A stretch of 64,000 bases of DNA from Curtobacterium sp. BH-2-1-1. GTDB lineage: Bacteria > Actinomycetota > Actinomycetes > Actinomycetales > Microbacteriaceae. The notes under the pieces are model-generated. The model had not been told where the DNA came from and ran no database searches. It saw only the letters and a list, made by a program, of their open reading frames with translations. Below are positions 1-8,735 of this stretch, in pieces. The stretch is taken from positions 1,054,001 through 1,118,000 of the forward strand of contig NZ_CP017580.1 in assembly GCF_001806325.1 (NCBI RefSeq), read 5' to 3'. A program made the translations under genes and the position numbers. Numbering within the stretch: position 1 is the first letter of the stretch; every line of letters begins with the position of its first letter.

Positions 1-57
1 GACATCGAGTCCCAGAAGGACAGCGCGGCTTCGACCAACCTGTCGACGGAGGCGTGA
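1..57 (+). CDS. C-terminal tail of an upstream gene (partial)
   Basis: An open frame runs from the first base to a TGA at 55-57. It encodes 18 residues rich in Ser, Thr, Ala and charged residues, so it looks like a flexible C-terminus. The next gene starts 2 bases after this stop and its ribosome binding site lies inside this tail, so the two are probably cotranscribed. Too little is present to name the protein. Confidence 0.5.
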   Translation, partial: DIESQKDSAASTNLSTEA

Positions 58-59
58 GC

Positions 60-827
60 ATGAGCGACGCGACCACCCGCGGCACCGCCGTCGTCACCGG
101 AGGCACGCAGGGCATCGGCTTCGCGATCGCCACGACGCTGCGCGACCAAGGGTGGCGCGTCGCGATCCTTGGACGCACAGAGACGACCGGCCGAGCGGCT
201 GCGGAGCAGCTCGGCCCGGGGCACCGCTTCGTCCAGTGCGACGTTGGGGACGAGTCTCGGATCCCTGCAGCGTTCGCCGAAGTCGAGCAGGAACTCGGAC
301 CGATCGGGCTTCTCGTCAACAATGCGGGCGTCGGCCGCGCTGCAACCCTCGATCAGCTCGAGAGCAGCGAGTGGGACGACCTGATGGCTGTCGACCTGAA
401 AGCTGCTTGGCTCTGCGCTAAGGCTGCGCTACCCGGCATGGCTTCGCTTGGTGGTGGATCGATCGTGAACATCGCGTCGATCCACGCGCACCTTACACGC
501 AAGGGGCTGTTCCCCTACGCAGCGGCCAAGGCCGGGATGCTCGGGCTGACTCGATCGATGGCACTGGAACTGGCGGATCAGGCGATCCGAGTGAATGCGG
601 TCTGTCCCGGGTACATCAGGACACCGCCGATGGTGGCGCAGTACCAGGCGATGGAGCACCCCGACGAAGCATGGGATCACCTCCAGCAGATTCACCCGCT
701 GGGCCGCATCGGAGAGCCGGAAGAAATCGCATCGGTGGTGGCCTTCCTCGCGTCGCCCGGTGCTGCATACGTGACCGGTGCCGCCTGGGACGTCGACGGA
801 GGACTCGGTGCCCGATTCGCCTCCTGA
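60..827 (+). CDS. SDR family NAD(P)-dependent oxidoreductase
   Basis: A 255-residue classical short-chain dehydrogenase, probably acting on a hydroxyl or keto group of a small metabolite. The cofactor motif TGGTQGIG is at residues 13-20, NNAG at 87-90, and the catalytic Ser140, Tyr153 and Lys157 (YAAAK) are all present. The C-terminus ends in the typical TGAAWDVDGG segment. The ATG at 60 is chosen because GGAGG at 48-52 lies 7 bases upstream; a GTG at 54 would be too close to it. It leads a three-gene unit with a YCII-like protein and a TetR regulator. The substrate cannot be read from sequence. Confidence 0.9.
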   Translation: MSDATTRGTAVVTGGTQGIGFAIATTLRDQGWRVAILGRTETTGRAAAEQLGPGHRFVQCDVGDESRIPAAFAEVEQELGPIGLLVNNAGVGRAATLDQLESSEWDDLMAVDLKAAWLCAKAALPGMASLGGGSIVNIASIHAHLTRKGLFPYAAAKAGMLGLTRSMALELADQAIRVNAVCPGYIRTPPMVAQYQAMEHPDEAWDHLQQIHPLGRIGEPEEIASVVAFLASPGAAYVTGAAWDVDGGLGARFAS

Positions 828-1113
828 GCGCGCAACGCTGTACGTCGTCCAATACAGCTGGCCCATCGAGCGAGACACCGAAGTTCGCGCCGCTTATCCC
901 CGTCACCGCGCTGACCTCGACCGTCTCGGTGACGCCGGCGGTCTCTGGATGATCGGAACACTCCCAGAAGTGTCGGGCCGGACGTCGGCGATAGCAGTCT
1001 TCCGATCCAAGGAGTCCGCTGAGGACTTCCGGCGCAATGACCCGCTGTTCACGGCTGACCTCGTGTCAGCCACGGCGGTGCTCACCTGGAAGCCGATCAC
1101 GTTCGCTCCGTGA
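808..1113 (+). CDS. YCII-related domain protein
   Basis: About 101 residues with the compact alpha-beta look of YCII/dimeric alpha-beta-barrel proteins. It has an early beta strand (YVVQYSW), an R-xx-H-xx-D segment, a central GLWMIGTLPE strand and a C-terminal PxxxADL segment. Family members are small enzymes or stress proteins of mostly unknown substrate. The GTG at 808 is chosen because GGAGGA at 798-803 lies just upstream. This start overlaps the end of the SDR gene by 20 bases, so the two are likely translationally coupled. The stop overlaps the next gene's GTG. It may act on the same metabolite as the SDR (inference). Confidence 0.7.
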   Translation: MPDSPPERATLYVVQYSWPIERDTEVRAAYPRHRADLDRLGDAGGLWMIGTLPEVSGRTSAIAVFRSKESAEDFRRNDPLFTADLVSATAVLTWKPITFAP

Positions 1114-1718
1114 ACGACCAACGAATGAAGATCCGCGCGGATGCGGCCCGCAATACCGAACGAGTCTTGCGGGCCGCGAGCCGCTGCTTTGCCGAGCACG
1201 GCGCGAACGTTCCGCTCGAAGAAGTCGCCAAGACTGCCGGGCTAGGTGTCGCGACCGTGCATCGGCGCTTCGGTGGGCGGACGCGCCTGGCGAGCACTGT
1301 CTTCGTACACGCGCTCCGGGACCTCAACGCCTCAATCGCAGTCATCGCCGAGTTCCCCGAGCCGGCAGGAGCACTTCGCCTCTGCCTCCAAGAACTGTTT
1401 GAAAGGCGCGCGGCCGACCGCTCGCTCATCGATGCGATAGCTGGAACCGACGTCTCCGACATCGCCCTCGAGCGGGAGCGCGCGCATCTCAAGGCCCAGC
1501 TCAACCACGTCGTTGACCGTGCTGCGTCTGAGGGCAAACTCCGGAATGAGCTGGAGAGCGACGACATCCTCCCCCTGGCGCTCATGGTCGGAACGGTTGC
1601 CGACTCACCTCGCCTGACTGGCGCAACTTCGTGGCGCCGATACGCCAACCTCATCCTCGATGCCTTCTTCGACGAGGACCCGGTCTCACCGGGCCAGGCT
1701 CACGCAAAACGACCCTAA
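1110..1718 (+). CDS. TetR/AcrR family transcriptional regulator
   Basis: A 202-residue regulator. The N-terminal helix-turn-helix covers roughly residues 10-60, with the typical ILRAA-like first helix, ACFAEHGANV-like turn and a recognition helix around GVATVHRRFGGR. The remaining two thirds are helical, as expected for a TetR ligand-binding domain. The GTG start at 1110 overlaps the stop of the YCII-like gene in a GTGA, so it is coexpressed with the SDR unit and probably autoregulates it. No clear palindromic operator was seen because the promoter lies left of the window. Confidence 0.9.
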   Translation: MNDQRMKIRADAARNTERVLRAASRCFAEHGANVPLEEVAKTAGLGVATVHRRFGGRTRLASTVFVHALRDLNASIAVIAEFPEPAGALRLCLQELFERRAADRSLIDAIAGTDVSDIALERERAHLKAQLNHVVDRAASEGKLRNELESDDILPLALMVGTVADSPRLTGATSWRRYANLILDAFFDEDPVSPGQAHAKRP

Positions 1719-1967
1719 AGGTCGGCCTTCGATAGATTCGGCTGCTGCCAGCCGAGGCGAGTCCCAGCGGGATGCCCCAGGCGCGCGCCCTGTGTCAATC
1801 ACATACTCGAGCATCGTGCGGTCACACCCACAAAGCTGAGCTCCCGGATCGTAGACGCCAACGCGTTGCTGCCGCGTCCCTGACCCAGTAGCAGGAAAGC
1901 CGCTGGCCCGCGGAAGTTGACGGTCAGGCCGCCTTCACCGGGGGGGGTATGCGCGCATCCTGCCGCG
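1719..1967. other. Convergent intergenic stretch with an 8-G run
   Basis: About 250 bases separate the TetR gene from the convergent ketopantoate-reductase-like gene. No open frame with a convincing start was found. It contains a run of eight G at 1940-1947, followed by a stretch matching one at 12126-12137 upstream of the second recombinase-like gene. No hairpin with a U-tract was seen. Confidence 0.4.
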
Positions 1968-2879
1968 TCACTGGCGACCGCTGAGGAGAGCGTGAACTGT
2001 CTCTAATCGAGGAGCTGCCATTCCGGATTGCCGTGCATGATCGAGTAGCGCGCCGGTCAGGAATTGGAATTCGCTCGGCCGTCCGCGTGAGACGTCGACC
2101 TCCAACGACGTCCGGTGCGCCGGCGGTATCTGCGCGAGACGGGCGAACATCGCGTTGCTTTCGCCGAGGCTGATGGGCACACCGGTCGCACGGGCTACCG
2201 TGATGCCCTCAAGGAGAATTTCTCGGAGGAGTCCGCCGATCATTGGAACGTCACGCACTGAAACCGTCCGTGAGGTGAGGGCGGTGACAGAACTGATGGC
2301 GGAGTTCATGATCAGCTTCCGCCAGCTCGCAGACTCGAAGTCCGTACCAATTGTGATGTCGACGAGGTCGCTGAACAGTGCTGCAAACTGCCGTGCCGCG
2401 GTAGTTTCAGGAAGGGCGAGGCTGCCGTAGTCGTGGATTGTGACCTGGTTCTCGCCCATCCGCTCCGCTGCGGTGTAAACCACGGTCGGCGTCACTCGTG
2501 ACGCGGGCACCCAGGGGGCCACCCGCGAGGCGTGATCAATCCCGTTCTGCGCCATGACGATACGTGTGCGCGGCGTAACGAGGCGTTCGAGCCAGGGCCC
2601 AATCGTCTCCGTATCCTGCGCTTTGGTGGCGACCACCACCCAGTCAACCGGTTGCGCCTCCTCGGCCCCCGCCCAGACCGTTCCACGGAGCTGATGCTCT
2701 CGTCCCGACAGTGACACCGAGATCGGGGCGGATGTGCGACGGCAGAGGAAAAGTCGAGCGCGTTTACTCAGCGCATCCCCGAGAGTCGCCCCGATCGCGC
2801 CGGCACCTACAATCGCCACCGAGGCACGACTTTCCCCATCGAAGCTCGAAGAGCGTTCATCGTTACCGTCAGACTGCAT
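1968..2879 (-). CDS. Ketopantoate reductase (ApbA/PanE)-like oxidoreductase
   Basis: A 303-residue NADP-binding protein. The Rossmann motif GAGAIG is near residue 26, followed by CRR for the cofactor phosphate. KAQDT near residue 87 and QNGID near 112 fit the ApbA/PanE fold. The C-terminal helical domain contains a KLIMNSAISS stretch, matching the family's conserved K-x(2,3)-N-x(3)-N/S-x-x-S helix. PanE makes pantoate for coenzyme A, but many homologues in catabolic clusters act on other 2-keto acids. Next to a sugar-acid-like cluster, such a role is as likely as true pantoate synthesis. The ATG at 2879 is preceded by a weakly purine-rich leader. Confidence 0.75.
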   Translation of the reverse strand: MQSDGNDERSSSFDGESRASVAIVGAGAIGATLGDALSKRARLFLCRRTSAPISVSLSGREHQLRGTVWAGAEEAQPVDWVVVATKAQDTETIGPWLERLVTPRTRIVMAQNGIDHASRVAPWVPASRVTPTVVYTAAERMGENQVTIHDYGSLALPETTAARQFAALFSDLVDITIGTDFESASWRKLIMNSAISSVTALTSRTVSVRDVPMIGGLLREILLEGITVARATGVPISLGESNAMFARLAQIPPAHRTSLEVDVSRGRPSEFQFLTGALLDHARQSGMAAPRLETVHALLSGRQ

Positions 2880-3075
2880 CTACCTACTCTTTCTCAAGCC
2901 TTCTAATCGCCGAGAAGCGCCGACTGGTTAACGTCTCGAATAGCCTTGTACTGCGCTGATCTACTTGCCCCACGCCCCTAACGCTCCCCTGCCCAGGAAT
3001 TGGCAAGTCGTCACCCAGGAAGGCAGCACTAACATGACGAGCCGTGGGCGGCGCTCTCAACGATTGATTGCCGTG

Positions 3076-3318
3076 TCACTCCGGCGAAACCCTGTTATCG
3101 GTTGGAAGATGTCGTTCAGCATCTGCCACAGTCCGATGCGGACCGTCGGCGAAACTCGTGAAATCTCCCCATTCCCGCAGCAAGGCGACATCCCACAGGC
3201 CACTCGCAGTGATTCTTGCTGCGTGTTCAGGTTGCACGGAAGGACCGGCAGCGAATCCTTGAATGTCGAAGGGAGCGAATTCTCCGAGGTCGGTTTCTGC
3301 GTTCGCCAACCACTTCAT
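3076..3318 (-). CDS. Small hypothetical protein coupled to the pyruvate oxidase gene
   Basis: An 80-residue frame whose ATG (3318-3316) overlaps the TGA of the pyruvate oxidase gene (3317-3315) in an ATGA, the usual arrangement for translational coupling. The product is acidic, contains two Trp, and has no signal peptide, membrane segment or motif that I recognise. It could be a real small partner or a decayed remnant of a longer gene. The overlap geometry is the only support. Confidence 0.4.
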   Translation of the reverse strand: MKWLANAETDLGEFAPFDIQGFAAGPSVQPEHAARITASGLWDVALLREWGDFTSFADGPHRTVADAERHLPTDNRVSPE

Positions 3319-5048
3319 CGCAGGATCCGGCGTGCGACGTTCGTGGTCACGAGGTCGAGCAGTTCATCGCCAGCCCCGGACATGATGGTCCGGATGGCGT
3401 AGAGGGAGAAGCCCTTCGCCTGCTCGAGCGTTATCGCCGGCGGGATGGAAAGTTCCTGCCGTGCCGTGATCACTTCGATCAGCGCCGGGCCGTCGTGTTC
3501 GAACGCTTCGCGCATCGCTTCGGGGAGGTCGTCTGGGTGTTCAACTCTGACCGCGTGCAGGCCGACGGCGCGGGCGACGGCCGAGAAGTCCGGGTTGATC
3601 AAGTCGGTGCCCCAGTTCACGATCCCTGCGGCCTTCATCTCCACCTCCACGAAGTTGAGCGCCCCGTTGTTGAAGACCACGACCTTGACCGGAAGCTGCA
3701 TCTGAATCAGTGTGAGCAGCTCGCCCATCAGCATGGCGAGACCCCCGTCTCCGGCCATCGCGACGACCTGCCGGCGTTCGTACGCGGCCTGGGCACCGAT
3801 CGCATGGGGAAGAGCGTTTGCCATGGTCCCGTGGTTGAAGGAGCCGATGATTCGTCGTTGCCCGTTCATCGTGAGGTAACGCGCAGCCCACACGACCGGC
3901 GAACCGACGTCCACGGTGAACACCGCGTCCTCTGCGGCCGTGTCGTCGAGAACTTTCGCTACGTACTCCGGGTGGATGGGTGTCCGGTTGTGATCGTTGA
4001 GGGCGAACCGGTCTAGCTGCTTCCGCGTGCGCACGTAATGCCGTTGCGCTTCGCGTACGTGGCTGTCGTCTCGGCCTGCAGCGATGAGCGGCAGCAGCGC
4101 CGCCGCGGTATCGCGGACCGTTCCGACCAGCCCCAGGGTCAACTCTGCCCGACGCCCGAGGTGCTCACCGCGCACGTCGACCTGGATGTACGTCTTCGTG
4201 GGCAGGAATTGCCGGTATGGGAAATCGGTACCGAGCATGAGCACGACTTCCGCGTCTTCGATGGCCTTGTAGCCGGACGCGAACCCGAGCAGACCGGTCA
4301 TCCCAACGTCGTTCGGGTTGTCCCACTCGAGGGCATCTTTGCTGCGAAGAGTGTGCACGACGGGGGCTTCGAGTACGGCGGCGAGGGCCATCACTTCGCT
4401 GCGAGCTCCCGCGCAGCCCGCGCCACCCAAGATCGTTACGCGGCTTGCACCGTTGAGGAGTTCGGCCGCTCGCCGCAGTTCACCGTCGGAGGGCTGGACA
4501 ACTGGTTCGGCCGCTCGCACCGGCGCCGGAAGCGCCTTGGGCTCGGTCTTGGACAAGAAGACCTCGCCGGGAACGATGACGACGGCGACGCCTCGCTTCT
4601 CGATAGCAGTGCGTATTGCGATTTCGAAAACATGTGACGCCATTTCAGGCGTGCTGATGAGTTCGGTGTACTCCGAGCATTCCGCGAAAACTGCCTGCGG
4701 GTGGGTCTCCTGAAAGTACTGGCCTCCGATTTCCGCACCCGGAATCTGCGCGGCGATCACCAGAACGGGCACTCGGCTGCGCTGGGCGTCGTACAATCCG
4801 TTGACTAGATGGGTGTTGCCGGGGCCGCAGCTGCCGACACAAACGGCGAGTTCCCCGGTGAGGCCAGCGTCCGCAGCCGCAGCGAAGGCAGCAGCCTCTT
4901 CGTGTCGAACATGCACCCAGTCGAAGCTGCCGTCGCGACGCATGGCGTCGGTGAAGCCGTTGAGACTGTCGCCGGGAAGTCCGTATACGCGTCGAACGCC
5001 GGCTTGTTTGAGCGTGTGCACCATGTTGTCGGCAACTGTTGTGGCCAT
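3315..5048 (-). CDS. poxB: Pyruvate dehydrogenase (quinone) / pyruvate oxidase, TPP-dependent
   Basis: A 577-residue thiamine diphosphate enzyme close in length to PoxB (572). It would decarboxylate pyruvate to acetate and pass electrons through FAD to membrane quinones. The N-terminal PYR domain has YGLPGDSLNG and the catalytic Glu region RHEEAA. A central domain contains GGAGC. The PP domain has MAGDGGLAMLMGE followed by VVFNN, the TPP/Mg site. The ATG at 5048 is chosen because similarity begins there; the frame stays open far upstream but is Arg/Pro-rich and unlike the family. It lies downstream of the MDR gene and is coupled to a small gene behind it. Confidence 0.9.
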   Translation of the reverse strand: MATTVADNMVHTLKQAGVRRVYGLPGDSLNGFTDAMRRDGSFDWVHVRHEEAAAFAAAADAGLTGELAVCVGSCGPGNTHLVNGLYDAQRSRVPVLVIAAQIPGAEIGGQYFQETHPQAVFAECSEYTELISTPEMASHVFEIAIRTAIEKRGVAVVIVPGEVFLSKTEPKALPAPVRAAEPVVQPSDGELRRAAELLNGASRVTILGGAGCAGARSEVMALAAVLEAPVVHTLRSKDALEWDNPNDVGMTGLLGFASGYKAIEDAEVVLMLGTDFPYRQFLPTKTYIQVDVRGEHLGRRAELTLGLVGTVRDTAAALLPLIAAGRDDSHVREAQRHYVRTRKQLDRFALNDHNRTPIHPEYVAKVLDDTAAEDAVFTVDVGSPVVWAARYLTMNGQRRIIGSFNHGTMANALPHAIGAQAAYERRQVVAMAGDGGLAMLMGELLTLIQMQLPVKVVVFNNGALNFVEVEMKAAGIVNWGTDLINPDFSAVARAVGLHAVRVEHPDDLPEAMREAFEHDGPALIEVITARQELSIPPAITLEQAKGFSLYAIRTIMSGAGDELLDLVTTNVARRILR

Positions 5049-5313
5049 GAGGATCGGTCCTGTCTTCGGGGTCGGGAGGACTTCGGCCCTCGCGGAGGTG
5101 GCTAGAAAGAGCTTTGGCGTTGTCGGCAGAGGCTGGCGTGCGCGTCGGCCTCTGGGCGGGGTTGAAGCTCGTGCGGCGCACGACTCGTAGGTTTGGCAGT
5201 GCTGATGACAGGGGCACGGCTGAGCCGGCACGGCGCGCGGGAGTTCGCCATTGCCGGCTTGCCTGGTACAGGTGCGATCGTCTCGTGGGGAGAAGGCCTG
5301 CCGCTTCTTGGGC

Positions 5314-6330
5314 CTACCCGCCGATATCGACGAGGACTTTGCCCACAACGTGCCGCTCGACTGCTTCGTGCGCAGCGACCAAACCGGCCAGCGGGAATCG
5401 AACCAGCGGCAACCCGGCGTCTGCTCCGACTCGCAAGGCGTGGTCAGCGACGGCGGCTCTCACAGCTCGAATTGCCGCATTTTTCTGTTCGCCGCTTGTC
5501 GTGTAGGTCAAAATGAATGCGATTTGCACGTTCTTCGTCATCGCCGGGCGGGTAGGGATCTGAGTGATGCTGCGGGTACCGCCGGTGTAGATCGCGATGC
5601 CCCCTCCGGGAGCGATGACCTCGATATCGGTGGGGAGGTTCTCAGCAGCGTTGACCTCGACGATGATGTCGACTCCGCGGGGCGCGAGGGTCCGAATGGC
5701 TGATGTGACGTCGGTGTCGCGGTAGTTCACGACATGGTCGGCGCCGGCCTTCGTCGCCAACTCCGCTTTCTGCTGGCTGCTGACGGTGGAGATCACCCTT
5801 GCCCCTGCCCAGGACGCCAGTTCGATGGCCGCATGTCCGACTTCTCCGGCGCCCCCCGTGACAAGGACGATTCGGTCACTCAACGCGCCAGGGTGCAGCT
5901 CGTCGGGGTCTGAACCGAAGGCGGTCAACGCACGGTGGGCAGTGAGCGCCGGGATGCCAAGGGACGCACCGACGTCGAAGCTGACGTTGTCTGGCAGGGA
6001 GACCACTTGGCGCTCCGGAAGGACGACGTACTCCTGCGTGGTGCCTTCGGCGCGGTTCCATGCAGCGTCCCAAACCCAAACTCGGTCGCCGGGCCTAACA
6101 TTTTGGACGTCGCGTCCAACGGCATCGACTGTTCCGGCCCCGTCCTGCCCGGGAACCTGGGGATTGGCAGTTGTACCGCTTCCACGTCGACGTGCGTCCA
6201 CATCGGTCGGGTTGACGCCGGCTACGGCCAGGCGCACCCGGACGTGGCCCGGTTCCACCGCGGGTACCGGCCGCTCAATGAGTTCGAGAACGCCGGGGGG
6301 CCCTGGCTGAAAGTAGGCGATGGACTTCAT
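5314..6330 (-). CDS. NADPH:quinone reductase-like MDR oxidoreductase
   Basis: A 338-residue zinc-independent medium-chain dehydrogenase/reductase. The GroES-like domain has GVNPTDVDAR and PGQDGAGTV. The Rossmann domain has VTGGAGEVGHAAIELA around residues 158-173. No zinc-ligand Cys cluster is present, placing it with quinone oxidoreductases. The ATG at 6330 overlaps the stop of the upstream beta-propeller gene in an ATGA, so the two are coupled. It may reduce a quinone or enone made in the same pathway (inference). Confidence 0.85.
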   Translation of the reverse strand: MKSIAYFQPGPPGVLELIERPVPAVEPGHVRVRLAVAGVNPTDVDARRRGSGTTANPQVPGQDGAGTVDAVGRDVQNVRPGDRVWVWDAAWNRAEGTTQEYVVLPERQVVSLPDNVSFDVGASLGIPALTAHRALTAFGSDPDELHPGALSDRIVLVTGGAGEVGHAAIELASWAGARVISTVSSQQKAELATKAGADHVVNYRDTDVTSAIRTLAPRGVDIIVEVNAAENLPTDIEVIAPGGGIAIYTGGTRSITQIPTRPAMTKNVQIAFILTYTTSGEQKNAAIRAVRAAVADHALRVGADAGLPLVRFPLAGLVAAHEAVERHVVGKVLVDIGG

Positions 6331-7403
6331 CAGGCGACCGCCGTCAGACGGATGGGTGCTGCGTCGACCGGTGTCCGGATGATCAGGTAAGGGAGGACGC
6401 GGTCGTCAATATCCCCATTGAAAAGCGGCGACCGGGGCAGCTGATTCACGCTGACGTAGAGGTGACCGTTTGCGGCGAGAGCGAGCGTGTCTGGCCAGAG
6501 AACGGCCGGACCGTGCACGAGGGTCGACCAGTTTCCGTCGGCGTCCAGCTTGACGACGGCCGAGTGCTCATAGGCGGTCATGTACAGGCCGCCCGCCGCA
6601 TCGGACTCGAGGCCGTCGGAGGCAGGCTTGTCGCCGTGGTCGATGACGGTCGCTGCGACTGCGTCGTCGTTTAGGGACCGGTCTAGGAGCGCTTCGGTCG
6701 CGACGGAGTACAGCCGACGGCTGGAGAGCGGGCAGTAGTAGATCCGGGACCCGTCGGCGCTGATGGCGATGCCGTCGGCTCCGACTCGGTAGCCCTCGCG
6801 GATGACACCTTGGACCGTGGCGCGGAACTGATCCGTAGCCTTCGTTGAGTTGTGCCCGCGCAGCCGAGACCAGGACTCTCCGGAAGCGAGGTCGATGATG
6901 ATCAGTGCTCCGACGGGCTGAGAATCGGTGATGTACGCGTATCCGCCCGCACCACGCGAGAAGTCGAACCGAACGTCGTTTAGGTAGGTCGTGGCGGTGA
7001 CGGCATCTGCAGATGGCTCGACGACGCGGACAATCTCGTTCGTTGCCAAGTCGACCTGCACAAGCTTGGGGCCGGACGGCACGAATGCGTCGAACTTCGG
7101 AGCTCCGGTGTCGAGGAGCCAGAGCGTGTTGTCTGGGGCGACGATCACGCTCTGGACAGATACCAGCTTCCCGTCGCCCGGGCCCTCAGACCAAACGTTC
7201 ACCGCAGCGTTCGGGTACGCGACAGGGATGCCGTCGATGATCTCCGCGACTGTGAACGGGACGTCGTCGCCCCAGCGAGGGAACGAGACAAACACGCGGT
7301 CGTCGTCCGAAACGGTGAGGCCGGTCGGCATGTTCGTCGTGATCTCAGCGACGACGTCGTAGTCGTCCGCAACCCAGGTGCCGAGTGGAGTGGGGTTTGT
7401 CAT
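6330..7403 (-). CDS. Major royal jelly/SMP-30-type beta-propeller protein
   Basis: A 357-residue protein with family-typical blades: LWLLDTG, YLNDVRFD, YITDS, GADGIAISADG and a C-terminal SVNQLPRSP-like stretch near LYVSVN. Bacterial relatives of the yellow/royal jelly family are annotated as lactonase-like or dopachrome-conversion-like and are mostly untested. There is no signal peptide, so it is probably cytoplasmic. The ATG at 7403 is preceded by AAGGAG 8-9 bases upstream; the frame stays open far upstream but is antisense to the racemase-like gene. Its position after an enolase-superfamily sugar-acid-type enzyme suggests a lactone hydrolase (inference). Confidence 0.8.
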   Translation of the reverse strand: MTNPTPLGTWVADDYDVVAEITTNMPTGLTVSDDDRVFVSFPRWGDDVPFTVAEIIDGIPVAYPNAAVNVWSEGPGDGKLVSVQSVIVAPDNTLWLLDTGAPKFDAFVPSGPKLVQVDLATNEIVRVVEPSADAVTATTYLNDVRFDFSRGAGGYAYITDSQPVGALIIIDLASGESWSRLRGHNSTKATDQFRATVQGVIREGYRVGADGIAISADGSRIYYCPLSSRRLYSVATEALLDRSLNDDAVAATVIDHGDKPASDGLESDAAGGLYMTAYEHSAVVKLDADGNWSTLVHGPAVLWPDTLALAANGHLYVSVNQLPRSPLFNGDIDDRVLPYLIIRTPVDAAPIRLTAVA

Positions 7404-7450
7404 CGGATGCTCCTTGTTCGAAGTGCGAGGATTGTTAGGTAGGCCGGGAG

Positions 7451-8557
7451 TCAGCCAGTGGTGGCGCTGTGGAGGAGATGTCGTGCGACCTGTTCCTCGT
7501 CCCAGTCGATGCCGGCGCCGGGCTTGTCCGGAGTTGCGATGTGTCCATCGACGGGTCTGAGTGGGTCTGCGAGGATCGGGTCCGCCCAATCGACCCATTC
7601 GAGCCAGTGGGCAGTGCTGCTCGTGCGTAAGAGGTGGACTGCGAACTCGGGGTAGAGGTGGTTCGAGAGTTGGACTCCGGCCGCGGCGGCGAGTCCAGCG
7701 GTTCGTATCCAGCCGGTGACACCGCCGATGCGTTCCAGGTCCGCCATGGCGTAATGCACCGAGCCGGCGGCAGCCAGGTTGTACAGGTCGCGGGCTCCGT
7801 AGAAGTTTTCGCCCACCTGCAGCGGCGTGCGAACGCTCCGTGCAAGAGCTGCATATCCGTGAACGTCGCTGTAGTCGATCGGCTCCTCGAACCAGTAGAG
7901 GCCTTGGTCGTCGAGTTCGTGGCAGCGTCGTATTGCGTCGCCAACGCCGAAGGCTTGATTGAAGTCGACCATCAGGTCCACGCCGTCGCCGATCGCGTCC
8001 CTGACTGAACGGATTGCGCGCAGGTCGTCGGCGAGGTGCTCGTTGCCGAGACGAAGCTTCACTGCGGTGAACCCGCCGTCGGCGAGTAGCTCCGCAGCCT
8101 CCTCGCCGAGCGTGTTCGGGTCGTGACGCCACAGGCCGTTGCTGTTGTAGGCACGAAACGTTCCGATGGAGCCTCCGAGGAGCTCCACAAGCGGCAGGTT
8201 CGCCGCGCGTCCGAGAGCGTCCCACATGGCCATGTCGATGGCGCTCCGAGCGATGGCCGAGATACCCGTCTCGCCGATCGGATTGAGCGCGGCCGCCGAG
8301 GCGTCGAACGCGTCCACGGCGCCGGTCGCACGCCCTTTGAGCAGGTCGCCGACGGCTACGACTTCGCGGACGATAGATGGTAGCGCCGAGGCGTTGTACG
8401 GGGAGACATAACTGCGGCCGGTCACTCCTTCTTCGAACGTGATGTCGATAAGGACAAGTGGCCACTGCTCGAACCGGCCGATCGCGGCAATGACCGTCCG
8501 CCTAAGCGGCACCGATACGGCGCGGACCTGCAGGGAGTGCACAGTGAGGTTCGCCAT
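7451..8557 (-). CDS. Mandelate racemase/muconate lactonizing enzyme family protein
   Basis: A 368-residue enolase-superfamily protein with N-terminal capping domain and TIM-like barrel. Metal ligands are Asp198, Glu224 and Glu250. The base dyad is Asp273/His300, and Glu320 sits in TAHWLE. All are offset by exactly three from the known mandelate racemase residues (195, 221, 247, 270, 297, 317). The second active-site motif is Lys167-Leu-Arg169 where mandelate racemase has Lys164-x-Lys166, so one lysine base is an arginine. GGVTGWIR is also shared. It probably racemises or dehydrates a 2-hydroxy acid. It heads the - strand catabolic cluster, 47 bases before the propeller gene. Confidence 0.9.
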   Translation of the reverse strand: MANLTVHSLQVRAVSVPLRRTVIAAIGRFEQWPLVLIDITFEEGVTGRSYVSPYNASALPSIVREVVAVGDLLKGRATGAVDAFDASAAALNPIGETGISAIARSAIDMAMWDALGRAANLPLVELLGGSIGTFRAYNSNGLWRHDPNTLGEEAAELLADGGFTAVKLRLGNEHLADDLRAIRSVRDAIGDGVDLMVDFNQAFGVGDAIRRCHELDDQGLYWFEEPIDYSDVHGYAALARSVRTPLQVGENFYGARDLYNLAAAGSVHYAMADLERIGGVTGWIRTAGLAAAAGVQLSNHLYPEFAVHLLRTSSTAHWLEWVDWADPILADPLRPVDGHIATPDKPGAGIDWDEEQVARHLLHSATTG

Positions 8558-8735
8558 TGTTGCCGTCCTGTTCGATGGGCGCCCGCTCTCACGGGCTGTC
8601 TTCCCTTCGGACGCTAAGACGTTCCGGGCGCTTCATCGTGTCCCTGCCACGGTCATCGATCGCACCTGACCCGGCACCTCCCGTCATCGCGCGGATGCGC
8701 CGGGGAACGGGCGCGGAGATACCCCTGTCAGGGCC

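Noticed and set aside
1938..1951. Eight-G run followed by GTATGCGCG, shared with 12126-12137, as an element end
   Set aside because: The match is short and G-rich; no further similarity extends on either side, so no duplication can be claimed.
6330..8465. A 711-codon frame joining the beta-propeller with about 350 upstream codons
   Set aside because: The upstream part is Arg/Pro-rich, overlaps the well-supported racemase-like gene on the same strand in another frame, and the ATG at 7403 has a good ribosome site exactly where similarity begins.
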